Shown: in pieces, positions 16,022 through 22,022 of the stretch
Layout of the letters: each line of letters starts with the position of its first letter
Numbering within the stretch: position 1 is the stretch's first letter
From: Thermoplasmatota archaeon
GTDB taxonomy: Archaea > Thermoplasmatota > Thermoplasmata > UBA10834
DNA length: 22,022 nt
NCBI GenBank assembly: GCA_022848805.1
Contig: JAJISI010000007.1
Location: forward strand, 1 to 22,022
Direction of reading: 5' to 3'
Position numbers and translations under genes: made by a program
Notes under the pieces: generated by a model
The model's input: the letters and a program-made list of their open reading frames with translations, nothing else
Told to the model about the DNA's origin: nothing
Databases searched by the model: none

Positions 16022-16183
16022 ATGATCTTGACGCGGTCCGAAGATTGCGCCGATGTTGCGCATGCTGGCACCCTCATCCGACCATGTTGTGATGATCGGG
16101 ACGCGAATATCGTAGATTTCTGGTCGCACGTCTTTTCCGCGGGACGCTTCGTAATACCTTCAAAGAGCTGTTCCACAACGTAA
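16022..16183 (+). CDS. Doubtful small ORF, 53 codons, cysteine-containing
   Basis: An ATG-to-TAA frame of 53 codons with four cysteines, including CC in LIRPCCDDRD. It lies just behind a TATA-like box. I do not recognise the product, see no clear ribosome-binding site, and codon choice is not strongly biased. A competing ATG at 16018, in another frame, gives only 24 residues. The same stretch could be the start of a non-coding RNA or a relic. It is listed because 16018-16200 otherwise holds nothing and a promoter points into it. Confidence 0.2.
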   Translation: MILTRSEDCADVAHAGTLIRPCCDDRDANIVDFWSHVFSAGRFVIPSKSCSTT

Positions 16184-16200
16184 CGGAAAATCAGCAGGTG

Positions 16201-16208
16201 TTATATAC
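16201..16208 (+). promoter_or_regulatory. TATA box for the zinc-ribbon/EF-1beta operon
   Basis: TTATATAC predicts a transcript start near 16230, just ahead of the ribosome-binding site GAGGT at 16231-16235. The spacing fits a short-leader archaeal mRNA. Confidence 0.6.
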
Positions 16209-16230
16209 AGATAGCATATTCCTCAGCTCC

Positions 16231-16235
16231 GAGGT
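16231..16235 (+). promoter_or_regulatory. Ribosome-binding site deciding a TTG start
   Basis: GAGGT lies eight bases before TTG 16244. An in-frame TAG at 16235-16237 rules out any start further upstream, so the zinc-ribbon gene must use TTG. Confidence 0.6.
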
Positions 16236-16243
16236 AGAAAGAT

Positions 16244-16414
16244 TTGACCGGCCAGGAGAAGGCTTGTTCCTCTTGCGGAATCCGACTCGTCCAGAGCTCG
16301 GAGACCACATTCCCATGCCCGGATTGCGGCAGAGGCACGATCGGAAGATGCACGAGATGCAGGGACCAGAGCGTGAAATACACGTGTACCGAGTGTGGCT
16401 TCTCGGGCCCGTGA
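16244..16414 (+). CDS. Small double zinc-ribbon protein, HVO_2753-like
   Basis: A 56-residue protein with four CxxC-type knuckles: CSSCG, CPDCG, CTRC and CTECG, ending FSGP. This is the conserved archaeal small zinc-finger family encoded directly before aEF-1beta (the Haloferax member is HVO_2753, by recognition). Eight cysteines can bind two zinc ions. It starts at TTG 16244, supported by GAGGT eight bases upstream and an in-frame TAG just before. It ends nine bases before aEF-1beta, whose ribosome-binding site GAGGTGAT overlaps this stop codon, so the two are co-transcribed and probably coupled. The molecular role is not established; the linkage suggests translation or ribosome function. 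Confidence 0.88.
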   Translation: MTGQEKACSSCGIRLVQSSETTFPCPDCGRGTIGRCTRCRDQSVKYTCTECGFSGP

Positions 16415-16423
16415 GGTGATTCC

Positions 16424-16690
16424 ATGGGTGAAGTCGCACTACAGTACCGAATCCTACCGGAGGGTTTGGAGGTCAATCTCGACGATCTATTGGACAACAT
16501 AACCAAGGCTTTGCCAGAGGGAGCGCAGCTGAAGGCGTCCGAGAAGAAACCCGTCGCTTTCGGCCTCAATGCGATTCACGTGCTCGTCGTCCTTGACGAT
16601 AAGGAGGGGGGCGTGGAGAAGGTCGAGTCGGTCCTGGCAGGTGTTCAAGGGGTCCAGAGTGTGGAGATAGTCCAGATGGGGCTTCTCTGA
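16424..16690 (+). CDS. ef1b: Translation elongation factor aEF-1beta
   Basis: Nucleotide-exchange factor for aEF-1alpha, 88 residues, the normal archaeal length, corresponding to the C-terminal guanine-exchange domain of the eukaryotic factor. Family elements are YRILPEGLEVNLDDL at the start, KKPVAFGLNAIHVLVVLDD in the middle and the ending VQSVEIVQMGLL. ATG 16424 is preceded by GAGGTGAT at the right spacing. It is the second gene of a two-gene operon with the small zinc-ribbon protein and converges on the ArsR-like regulator 25 bp downstream. Confidence 0.95.
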   Translation: MGEVALQYRILPEGLEVNLDDLLDNITKALPEGAQLKASEKKPVAFGLNAIHVLVVLDDKEGGVEKVESVLAGVQGVQSVEIVQMGLL

Positions 16691-16703
16691 AGTCGAACAT
16701 CTG

Positions 16704-16715
16704 ATTCTCGAGAAT
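16704..16715. terminator. 12-bp perfect palindrome between two convergent genes
   Basis: ATTCTCGAGAAT fills half of the 25-bp gap between the stops of aEF-1beta (plus) and the regulator (minus). Its place suggests a bidirectional termination or protein-binding signal. It has no loop and no clear T-tract on the plus strand, so a role as terminator is only a guess. Confidence 0.25.
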
Positions 16716-17330
16716 TCACTTCTTCGATTTCTTGTTCGAGGGGCAGCAGGATTTTAGAATGTCTCTCAGCTCGCTCTTCCTCCTGGTTCGTTCCTCATAG
16801 TTCTTGTCGTCCTCTGTTATGAGAGCCGCGTATTCGAGCATGGTCTGCTTGACAAAGAAACCGACGTCGTCCATGTCTTCGATCTTCTCAGTGTACTTGC
16901 CTGCGCCACAGCACTTCTCGATTTCGTTGGCGGCTTTGGCTATCATCTTGGCTGACTTGGCGCTAGGCTTTGAGATCGCCCCTATCTTAGCGAGGCCCTC
17001 GAGTGCGCTCTTGGTAAGCTCCTCTAGCTCCCGCTTGCCCTTGGTCTCACCGCATGAGAGATGGAACATCTCGGCCGCGGACCGGTAGTACGTCTCGATG
17101 AAATGGCCCACGCGCTCCTCTCGCGCCACCTCCACGACTCCGACCTTCTTCATCTTCCGTATGTGGTGGTATATCGCTTGGACAGTCAGGCCTATCTCGC
17201 TCGCTATCTGGCTGACGGTCATCTCCTTCACCTTGAGGAGGTAGATGATCTTCCTCCGTGTTTCGTCAGCCAGTATTTCGAAAGCCTCTGGATCTTTTAT
17301 GGTTTTCACTGCCTTCAATGCGAGCACCAT
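16716..17330 (-). CDS. ArsR-like winged-helix transcriptional regulator with vicinal cysteines
   Basis: DNA-binding regulator of 204 residues. The N-terminal winged helix-turn-helix covers about residues 13-85: the helix DPEAFEILADETRRKII, the recognition region MTVSQIASEIGLTVQAIYHHIRK and the wing VEVAREERVGHFIE. The rest is helical and charged. Cysteines are few and patterned: C93, the adjacent pair C140/C141, and a second adjacent pair C195/C196 near a lysine-rich end (SNKKSKK). Vicinal cysteines can serve thiol or metal sensing, but nothing here proves it. The start is ATG 17330; the frame reaches 17423, but that part runs through the promoter region and a palindrome. The palindrome just upstream suggests autoregulation. 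Confidence 0.85.
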   Translation of the reverse strand: MVLALKAVKTIKDPEAFEILADETRRKIIYLLKVKEMTVSQIASEIGLTVQAIYHHIRKMKKVGVVEVAREERVGHFIETYYRSAAEMFHLSCGETKGKRELEELTKSALEGLAKIGAISKPSAKSAKMIAKAANEIEKCCGAGKYTEKIEDMDDVGFFVKQTMLEYAALITEDDKNYEERTRRKSELRDILKSCCPSNKKSKK

Positions 17331-17345
17331 TAAAATGTATAGTGA

Positions 17346-17377
17346 CACAGTACCATAATGCTTTTCATTATACTGTG
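17346..17377. promoter_or_regulatory. Palindromic operator candidate
   Basis: On the plus strand CACAGTA-CCA-TAATG (17346-17360) is followed by CTTTT and then CATTA-TACTGTG (17366-17377). The arms are complementary over 12 bases, with a three-base insert (CCA) in the left arm. It covers the TATA-like sequence of the regulator gene, 16-47 nt before its ATG, and lies about 54 bp before the divergent ORF. Binding of the regulator here is inferred from position and symmetry. Confidence 0.6.
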
Positions 17378-17401
17378 AGCGTTGTCCTATTAAAACGGAG
17401 G

Positions 17402-17409
17402 TTTTATTA
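17402..17409 (+). promoter_or_regulatory. TATA-like box ahead of the 17.4-18.0 kb plus-strand genes
   Basis: TTTTATTA is centred about 25 bp before TTG 17431, consistent with a transcript starting at or near that codon. Confidence 0.4.
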
Positions 17410-17430
17410 GCTAAAAGCGTCATTAGGCTT

Positions 17431-17850
17431 TTGAAGAGAGTGATTGCACGTGTTCACGGCGAGCGAGAAAACATGGCGCAGGGCCCGGATGGATCGAGCG
17501 CGCAGCCCCGCGCTCTTCGAGGTCTGGATGAAGGTCGAGATGTGTTCTCGAGGGCGAGTGCAATGACCTTCGGCTTGTACTTACTACCGGTCGAGCGCAG
17601 TAGCAGGCATGAGAACCTCGACCGATATGTCCGGAACGAATACCGCGAGGACAGTGCGTACTGGCTCACAGCCAGCAACGGTCATGGGACTCGTCTCAGG
17701 CGACCGGGTGAACGCTCCGGAAAGCCAACGCGAGATGACGACATCTGCAGCGCCCAGACGAAGCGAGCAACGGCTGAGAGCAGCTGCCCCGTGCTGAACG
17801 CGGCCTCGAAGGAGAGGTTAACAACCGACACCCCGGCGAGAGGCAACTGA
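17431..17850 (+). CDS. Unrecognised ORF, possibly coding
   Basis: A 139-codon frame from TTG 17431 (or GTG 17440, or ATG 17473) to TGA 17850. I do not recognise the product. It is rich in Arg, Ser, Ala and Asp and poor in hydrophobic runs, and its second half looks disordered. Third-base GC is about 67% by hand count. In favour: a TATA-like box 25 bp before TTG 17431, and a stop one base before the next ATG, as in an operon. Against: no domain, no family, no ribosome-binding site before any start, and competing frames on both strands. It could instead be a long leader or non-coding RNA for the zinc-ribbon gene behind it. Confidence 0.3.
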   Translation: MKRVIARVHGERENMAQGPDGSSAQPRALRGLDEGRDVFSRASAMTFGLYLLPVERSSRHENLDRYVRNEYREDSAYWLTASNGHGTRLRRPGERSGKPTRDDDICSAQTKRATAESSCPVLNAASKERLTTDTPARGN

Positions 17851-17851
17851 T

Positions 17852-18046
17852 ATGGAAAACCGCCATCGGAGCGGACGACGGGCTTGCACGCATTGCGGGT
17901 TGGAGTGCGACTGCGAGTCGCATGAGTGCCCCAGATGTGGAAACGTGTTCAGGAGCCGTGCAGATACGATCGAGGCATCCCCCGAGATTGACGGGGCGAT
18001 GACCGGTCAGCCCCTACCAACATGGGTTCGACAGAAACGGGGCTAA
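17852..18046 (+). CDS. Small zinc-ribbon protein
   Basis: 64 residues. Knuckles CTHC (residues 12-15) and CPRC (26-29) form a one-zinc ribbon; two more cysteines (C19, C21) lie between them in LECDCESHECP. The basic N-terminus (MENRHRSGRRA) suits nucleic acid binding. The C-terminal 30 residues have no clear motif. ATG 17852 follows GAGAGG with an eight-base gap. It lies one base after the preceding ORF and converges on the malic enzyme gene 43 bp away. The exact family is not recognised. Coding status is likely because of the cysteine pattern and the ribosome-binding site. Confidence 0.7.
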   Translation: MENRHRSGRRACTHCGLECDCESHECPRCGNVFRSRADTIEASPEIDGAMTGQPLPTWVRQKRG

Positions 18047-18089
18047 GTGGTTTGAGAGAAAGTGTTTCGCAGAGTCGGACCAGATAGTC

Positions 18090-19517
18090 TCAGACCTTCG
18101 GCGGTGGCAGGATGTACTTGCCCTTCATGAGGTACTTCGTCTGGTTCCTCGCACGTCTGATCACGTGCTCGGCCTTCTCGTACAGCTCCTTCCTGCTGTG
18201 CTTCTCCCTCGCGAGACCCTCGTTTATTGCCGCCAAACCGACAGCGACGGCCTCCCTTGGGAAGACCTCCCACTCGTCCATCGACGGGACGATGTAATCA
18301 TCTCTCAGGCCGTTGTCCTCGGCGGTCTTCGCGAGCTCGAAAACCGCGGCGAGGCACATCGTGTCCGAAATGGTCTTGGCCTTCACATCGAGCGTTCCCC
18401 TGAATATGCCTGGAAAGCCGAGAGAGTTGTTGACCTGGTTCGGGAAGTCGGACCTGCCGGTCGCGATTATCCTCGCGCCCGCCTCCTTGGCCTCCCATGG
18501 CCAGATCTCTGGTATCGGGTTGGCCGTGGCGAAAACTATCGCGTCGTCCGCCATGCCCTTGATCCAACCGGGTTTGAGGGTCCCCGGACCAGGCATCGAC
18601 GCCGCGACGACGATATCAGCGCCCTTCATGGCATCCTCGTCGGTCCCGACGACGCCTTCCTTGTTGGAGTGCTCGCACATGAACAGCTTCTCCCTGAACT
18701 CGGGCTTGATGTCCCCTCGGTCCGGGTGGAGCGTTCCCTTCGAGTCGCACATGACCATGTTCTCCCACTTGAAGCCGGAAAGCTGCATGATCCTGGATAT
18801 GGCGATGTTGGCCGCTCCAGCACCGACGAAGGTGGCCTTCATCTGGGAAGGTTTCTTGCCGACCATCTTCGCAGCGTTTATCGCCCCTGCGGAGACGATC
18901 GTGCCCGTCCCCTGCTGGTCGTCGTGCCAGACAGGTATCTCGCACTCCTCCCTGAGGCGCTTGAGTATGTAGAAGCACTTCGGCTGGGCGATGTCCTCAA
19001 GGTTGATCCCTCCCAGGGAAGGTTGGAGGTACTTGACGGTCTTGATGAACTCCTCGGGGTCCTTGGTGCCCAAGCAGAGCGGGAACGCGTCCACTCCGCC
19101 GAGGTACTTGAACAGAAGGGATTTGCCCTCCATGACAGGCATGCCGGCCTCGGGACCAATGTCCCCAAGGCCCAGGACCCGGGTGCCATCGGATATGACG
19201 CCGACCGTGTTCCAGCGGTTGGTGTGCACGTATGACAGTTCCTTGTTCTTCTGTATCGCCTTGCACGGCTCCGCCACTCCGGGTGTGTACCATATGGCGA
19301 AGTCGTTGAAGTCGCGGACTACGCATTTCGGCGTGATCTCGATCTTGCCTTCGTAGAACGGATGATAGACCATCGCCAACCTAGCTGGTTCGTATGCCTT
19401 CTTCAGCATCTGGTCCACGGATGCTTTCGTTGGCGCCTTTGTCTTCGGCTTCCCCGCCTTCTTCGCGGGAGCTCTCGCAGCAACCTTCTTCTTCGCAGGT
19501 TTGGATTTCTTTGCCAT
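18090..19517 (-). CDS. NAD(P)-dependent malic enzyme with lysine-rich N-terminal tail
   Basis: Oxidative decarboxylation of malate to pyruvate with reduction of NAD(P), linking the C4 acid pool to pyruvate. The 475 residues match the short bacterial/archaeal malic enzyme family: YTPGVAEPC, SDGTRVLGLGDIGPEAGMPV, GINLEDIAQPKCF, the metal-binding WHDDQQGTGT, the Rossmann motif VGAGAAN, ATANPIPEI and GRSDFPNQVNNSLGFPG. Before the core is a tail of about 33 residues with 12 lysines plus Ala and Pro (MAKKSKPAKKKVAARAP...). The start ATG 19517 has GGAGTAG at good spacing, which supports translation of the tail; ATG 19409 would remove it. NAD versus NADP preference cannot be judged. The upstream region carries a 10-bp inverted repeat around a TATA-like box. 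Confidence 0.93.
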   Translation of the reverse strand: MAKKSKPAKKKVAARAPAKKAGKPKTKAPTKASVDQMLKKAYEPARLAMVYHPFYEGKIEITPKCVVRDFNDFAIWYTPGVAEPCKAIQKNKELSYVHTNRWNTVGVISDGTRVLGLGDIGPEAGMPVMEGKSLLFKYLGGVDAFPLCLGTKDPEEFIKTVKYLQPSLGGINLEDIAQPKCFYILKRLREECEIPVWHDDQQGTGTIVSAGAINAAKMVGKKPSQMKATFVGAGAANIAISRIMQLSGFKWENMVMCDSKGTLHPDRGDIKPEFREKLFMCEHSNKEGVVGTDEDAMKGADIVVAASMPGPGTLKPGWIKGMADDAIVFATANPIPEIWPWEAKEAGARIIATGRSDFPNQVNNSLGFPGIFRGTLDVKAKTISDTMCLAAVFELAKTAEDNGLRDDYIVPSMDEWEVFPREAVAVGLAAINEGLAREKHSRKELYEKAEHVIRRARNQTKYLMKGKYILPPPKV

Positions 19518-19549
19518 TCGATTCTACTCCTAGTTCCTCGGCGTAAGTC

Positions 19550-19599
19550 GAAAGTCGTTGCATTTATCTCTGAATCCGGACAAATTCGTAACGACTTTC
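19550..19599 (-). promoter_or_regulatory. Malic enzyme promoter with 10-bp inverted repeat
   Basis: GAAAGTCGTT (19550-19559) and its exact reverse complement AACGACTTTC (19590-19599) are centred 40 bp apart, about four helical turns. Between them, on the minus strand, lies GATAAATGC (19560-19568), a TATA-like element that would start transcription near 19540. A regulator binding both arms would bracket the promoter. The repeat is seen directly; its role is inferred. Confidence 0.5.
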
Positions 19600-19698
19600 T
19601 TATCCATGCAGCCCATGAAACGAGAACAATTCGGCGCATTAATACATTACCATGTTACATGATGGTTCGAGGATGGCCTTGGTTCTCCGTCGACGATT

Positions 19699-19706
19699 CA
19701 TATAAA
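19699..19706 (+). promoter_or_regulatory. TATA box for a leaderless radical SAM gene
   Basis: CATATAAA is centred about 29 bp before ATG 19732 but only 17 bp before ATG 19720. This favours 19732 as the start on a leaderless transcript. A weak palindrome, ACCAT...ATGGT (19649-19666), lies further upstream. Confidence 0.55.
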
Positions 19707-19731
19707 CCCGCCCTCGGACATGGAGTTCCAG

Positions 19732-21375
19732 ATGAGAGCGCTCGTGCTTGATGGTTACACGGATGAACCTGCCTGTCTCGGCGTGCCGCCCTTCATCTCA
19801 CCGTACGTCCGCATGGCATACGGTGCTCTCCGAGCGGCGGGCGCAGATGTCGGATACGCCACGATCGACCAGTGGAGGACAGAACAGATCGACCTCACCA
19901 GGTTCGATCTGCTCGCTGCGATCCGACACGTAGCCGTTCCAGGCAAGTATCTCCGTGGCATGCCCGCCAGCGACAGGGAGCTCGTGGAGATAGGGAGAGG
20001 CTTCAGAGGCGCCAGCATAGTGAGCTTAGGTTTGGGCGCCTCCAGAGGAGACGCCCCGCCACCCTTGAAGGATGCTTTCCATCGCATCGCGGCCGAGGAT
20101 CTCGACGCGGGACTACACGACCTGGTCGTCTCTGGGAGCTATGTGGACCGGAGGAGAACGACGGAGGAGTGGAACACCTGGCTCCTGAGAGGGACGGAGG
20201 TCTGCATGAGCCATCCCGACCACGGCGGACCCCTGATCGCGGAGGTGCAGATGTCGAGAGGCTGCGTCAGATATGTCTCCGGCGGCTGTGGGTTCTGTAC
20301 TGAGCCGCTTCACGGCGAGGTAGTCTTTCGCACGCCCAAAGATATACTCGCGGAGGCCGAGGCGCTCGGCCGAGCGGGCGTGAGGCATCTACGCCTGGGT
20401 GCGCAATCATGCGTGTACTCCTACATGGCGAAAGGCGTCGGAGAGACGGAGACGCCGGCCCCCTCGCCGGACATGACGGAGAAGCTGCTCAGGAGCATAT
20501 CCGAGGTCGTCCGTCCAGCGGTATTCCATCTGGACAACGCCAACCCGGCAGTGATCGCGTCCCATCCGGATGAGGCCAGAAAAGTCACGAAATCGATCGC
20601 TAAACACTGCACCAGTGGGAACGTGCTGGCTTTCGGACTGGAGAGCGCCGACCCAAGCGTCTTCAGGGCGAACAACCTCAACGCGGACCCGGACCAGACC
20701 CTCGCTGCCATCAGGCTCGTGAACGAGGTGGGAGCCGAGAGAGGGGCAGACGGACTTCCACGAGTGCTACCGGGGGTCAACTTCCTGGCAGGGCTGACCG
20801 GGGAGACGAAAGAGACCTACCGACTGAACATGGTTTTTCTCAAGGGTGTCCTCTCCGAGGGACTTCTCCTAAGACGCACGAACATACGCCAGGTGATACC
20901 GTCTCGAAAGAAGTTCCCTGGCGTGCGGTCGAAGGGGGAGTTCTCAAGGTTCAAGAGGTGGGTGAGACAGGAGGTCGACCTGCCGATGCTAGAGAGGATC
21001 GTTCCTGATGGGACGGTCCTCAAATCGGTCTACACCGAGCTCAGAGAGGGCGGCAGGACCTTCGGAAGGCAGGTGGGAACGTATCCGATCCTAGTCGGCC
21101 TGCCATATCCTGCCGAGGTGGGCAGATGGGTCGATGTCGCGGTGACCGGAAGAGGGCCGAAGAGCGTGATCGGGATAGTGCAACCCACCCCGGCAAACAC
21201 GGCAACCCTAGCGATGCTAGAGGCAGTGCCGGGGATAGGGAGACGAAGGGCCATGGCGATCGTGAGGGGCAGACCGTATCATACGTCAGAGGAGTTGTGG
21301 AAGGTGTTGGGGGAGGACGACTCACTTGCAGCCGCTAGGACGCACCTAGCGTTGGACGACGCAGGGCGCGGGTAA
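19732..21375 (+). CDS. Radical SAM enzyme with C-terminal helix-hairpin-helix (COG1031-like)
   Basis: 547 residues. The N-terminal ~165 residues form a B12-binding-like or Rossmann-like domain (MRALVLDGYTDEPACLGVPP; IVSLGLGASRGD). The radical SAM cluster cysteines are C178, C186 and C189 (C-x7-C-x2-C in SRGCVRYVSGGCGFC), wider than the usual C-x3-C-x2-C but as seen in YgiQ-like proteins. The strand RHLRLGAQSCVYSY follows. The C-terminus has a helix-hairpin-helix, LEAVPGIGRRRAMAIVRG, suggesting nucleic acid binding. This matches archaeal COG1031 proteins by recognition; the reaction is unknown. The start ATG 19732 is chosen from TATA spacing; ATG 19720 would add four residues. It is followed after 55 bp by priL and is divergent from the malic enzyme gene. 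Confidence 0.88.
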   Translation: MRALVLDGYTDEPACLGVPPFISPYVRMAYGALRAAGADVGYATIDQWRTEQIDLTRFDLLAAIRHVAVPGKYLRGMPASDRELVEIGRGFRGASIVSLGLGASRGDAPPPLKDAFHRIAAEDLDAGLHDLVVSGSYVDRRRTTEEWNTWLLRGTEVCMSHPDHGGPLIAEVQMSRGCVRYVSGGCGFCTEPLHGEVVFRTPKDILAEAEALGRAGVRHLRLGAQSCVYSYMAKGVGETETPAPSPDMTEKLLRSISEVVRPAVFHLDNANPAVIASHPDEARKVTKSIAKHCTSGNVLAFGLESADPSVFRANNLNADPDQTLAAIRLVNEVGAERGADGLPRVLPGVNFLAGLTGETKETYRLNMVFLKGVLSEGLLLRRTNIRQVIPSRKKFPGVRSKGEFSRFKRWVRQEVDLPMLERIVPDGTVLKSVYTELREGGRTFGRQVGTYPILVGLPYPAEVGRWVDVAVTGRGPKSVIGIVQPTPANTATLAMLEAVPGIGRRRAMAIVRGRPYHTSEELWKVLGEDDSLAAARTHLALDDAGRG

Positions 21376-21383
21376 CAGTCAAG

Positions 21384-21391
21384 TTATAGTA
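21384..21391 (+). promoter_or_regulatory. TATA-like box for priL
   Basis: TTATAGTA lies about 43 bp before TTG 21431 and predicts a leader of about 17-20 nt that includes GGTGGGAG at 21422-21429. The element is weak, and read-through from the radical SAM gene is possible. Confidence 0.4.
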
Positions 21392-21430
21392 TTGACCGCT
21401 CGATTCGCATAACATCTAGCAGGTGGGAGT

Positions 21431-22022
21431 TTGGACGTCAGGCAGGCTGCGAGGTATCCGTTCAGGAAGGAATCAGCAGATGTCCTGAAGGAGTCAGGGG
21501 TGACCCTCGACAGACTGATCACCAGTATAGCGTACCAGGAAGCCCGGGCGCTGGGCAAGCAACGAGTCCTGGAAGCCGTCGAGTACGCCAAGATCGTCAG
21601 CCATCCGATGACCAATGAGACGAACGCCATGAACGAGCTCCTGAGCTACCCCGTCGCCAGGATGCTTGTGTCCTGCCTAGGCGACAAGAAGTTCGTCCAC
21701 AGGTACGCGGTCGCCGAGGCCAAGCTGGCGAACTCCAGGATGACCGAGGAGGCCGAGCGCAGCAAGGAACGGGAGACCAGAGGGGTCAGGAGGGGTGCGG
21801 GAGACGACGGCGTCGCATTCGTGATCAGGCTGGCAGGTGAGCTGGGGCTGCACGTCCACCACGCTGGCGACTCGCTCGTCGTCGAGTTCGGTGACTACCT
21901 AAGGTGCTCGTCAGCCATGAAGAGCAAGTCGTGGAAGCTCGTGAACCAGGACGTCAGCGATGGCAGGACACGGATAACCGAGGAGAGATTGATACGGCTG
22001 GTCGAGCAGATGATAACGGATG
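21431..22022 (+). CDS. priL: DNA primase large subunit, 3' end beyond the window
   Basis: Non-catalytic large subunit of the archaeal/eukaryal primase, which regulates primer synthesis by PriS and carries a C-terminal iron-sulfur domain. Only the N-terminal 197 residues are in the window; the cluster cysteines would lie beyond the edge. Recognised from the family's helical N-terminal domain: DVRQAARYPFRKES at the start, LLSYPVARMLVSC, KFVHRYAVAEAKL. The start is TTG 21431: an in-frame TAA at 21410-21412 bounds the frame and no ATG or GTG lies between in that frame. GGTGGGAG ends one base before the start, a very short spacing. Confidence in the family is good, less so in the exact start. Confidence 0.85.
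   Translation, partial: MDVRQAARYPFRKESADVLKESGVTLDRLITSIAYQEARALGKQRVLEAVEYAKIVSHPMTNETNAMNELLSYPVARMLVSCLGDKKFVHRYAVAEAKLANSRMTEEAERSKERETRGVRRGAGDDGVAFVIRLAGELGLHVHHAGDSLVVEFGDYLRCSSAMKSKSWKLVNQDVSDGRTRITEERLIRLVEQMITD

Noticed and set aside
16089..16095. GTGATGA, a match to the C box of a C/D guide RNA
   Set aside because: No CTGA D box follows within guide-RNA distance, so the match is probably chance.
15895..16176. Minus-strand frame of 93 codons in the intergenic region
   Set aside because: No TATA box or ribosome-binding site in front, and its second half is simply AT-rich promoter DNA.
17454..17678. Minus-strand frame of 74 codons
   Set aside because: Ser/Arg-rich shadow with no promoter, no ribosome-binding site and no family.
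17424..17850. RNase P RNA or SRP 7S RNA
   Set aside because: I looked for the conserved GAGGAAAGTCC-type and GGAAGG...AGCAGCC-type motifs and found only partial, unconvincing matches.
18165..19235. Plus-strand frame of 356 codons
   Set aside because: It is antisense to the malic enzyme gene; no motif and a composition of a mirror frame.
1..22022. CRISPR arrays, insertion sequences, phage genes or defence clusters
   Set aside because: No regularly spaced repeats, transposase motifs or integrase sites were seen; the window is core chromosomal genes.

Overview
This window is a piece of an archaeal chromosome with high GC. The archaeal markers are a TATA-driven RNA polymerase operon with separate A' and A'' genes, archaeal NusA, ribosomal protein L30e, aEF-1beta, an AglB-type oligosaccharyltransferase, archaeal primase PriL and several apparently leaderless promoters. 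RpoB is one unsplit chain of 1199 residues, whereas many methanogens and haloarchaea carry split B'/B'' genes. Together with gene content this suggests a Thermoplasmatota-like euryarchaeon. That placement is an inference and cannot be settled from this window alone.

Layout, left to right. (1) Positions 1-4845, minus: a very large AglB/STT3 glycosyltransferase with the WWDYG motif and a long beta-rich C-terminal extension, cut by the window edge. (2) 4984-5625, minus: pyrF, with a tyrosine in place of one catalytic aspartate. (3) 5716-6795, plus: an uncharacterised archaeal radical SAM protein (COG2108-like), leaderless, whose 3' end overlaps nusA. (4) 6782-15819, minus: a tightly packed transcription unit, tRNA-Lys - rpoH - rpoB - rpoA1 - rpoA2 - rpl30e - nusA, with 4-nt stop/start overlaps at several joints. 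The tRNA-Lys(TTT) is interrupted twice, in the D-loop and in the T-loop, and has no anticodon-loop intron. (5) 15820-16243: AT-rich promoter region with a doubtful 53-codon ORF. (6) 16244-16690, plus: a 56-residue double zinc-ribbon protein (TTG start) followed by aEF-1beta. (7) 16716-17330, minus: an ArsR-like winged-helix regulator with vicinal cysteines, next to a palindrome. (8) 17431-18046, plus: an unrecognised ORF and a small zinc-ribbon protein. (9) 18090-19517, minus: malic enzyme with a histone-like lysine/alanine-rich tail. (10) 19732-21375, plus: a COG1031-like radical SAM enzyme with a C-terminal helix-hairpin-helix. (11) 21431-22022, plus: start of priL, cut by the window edge.

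Most of the window is core information processing: transcription (polymerase, NusA), translation (L30e, EF-1beta, tRNA-Lys) and replication (PriL). Surface glycosylation, pyrimidine synthesis and carbon metabolism make up the rest. The strongest unusual observations are the doubly interrupted tRNA-Lys heading the RNA polymerase operon, the D-to-Y change in the OMP decarboxylase active site, the roughly 90-residue N-terminal extension on RpoA2, and the regulator/palindrome/unknown-ORF cluster at 16.7-18.0 kb.
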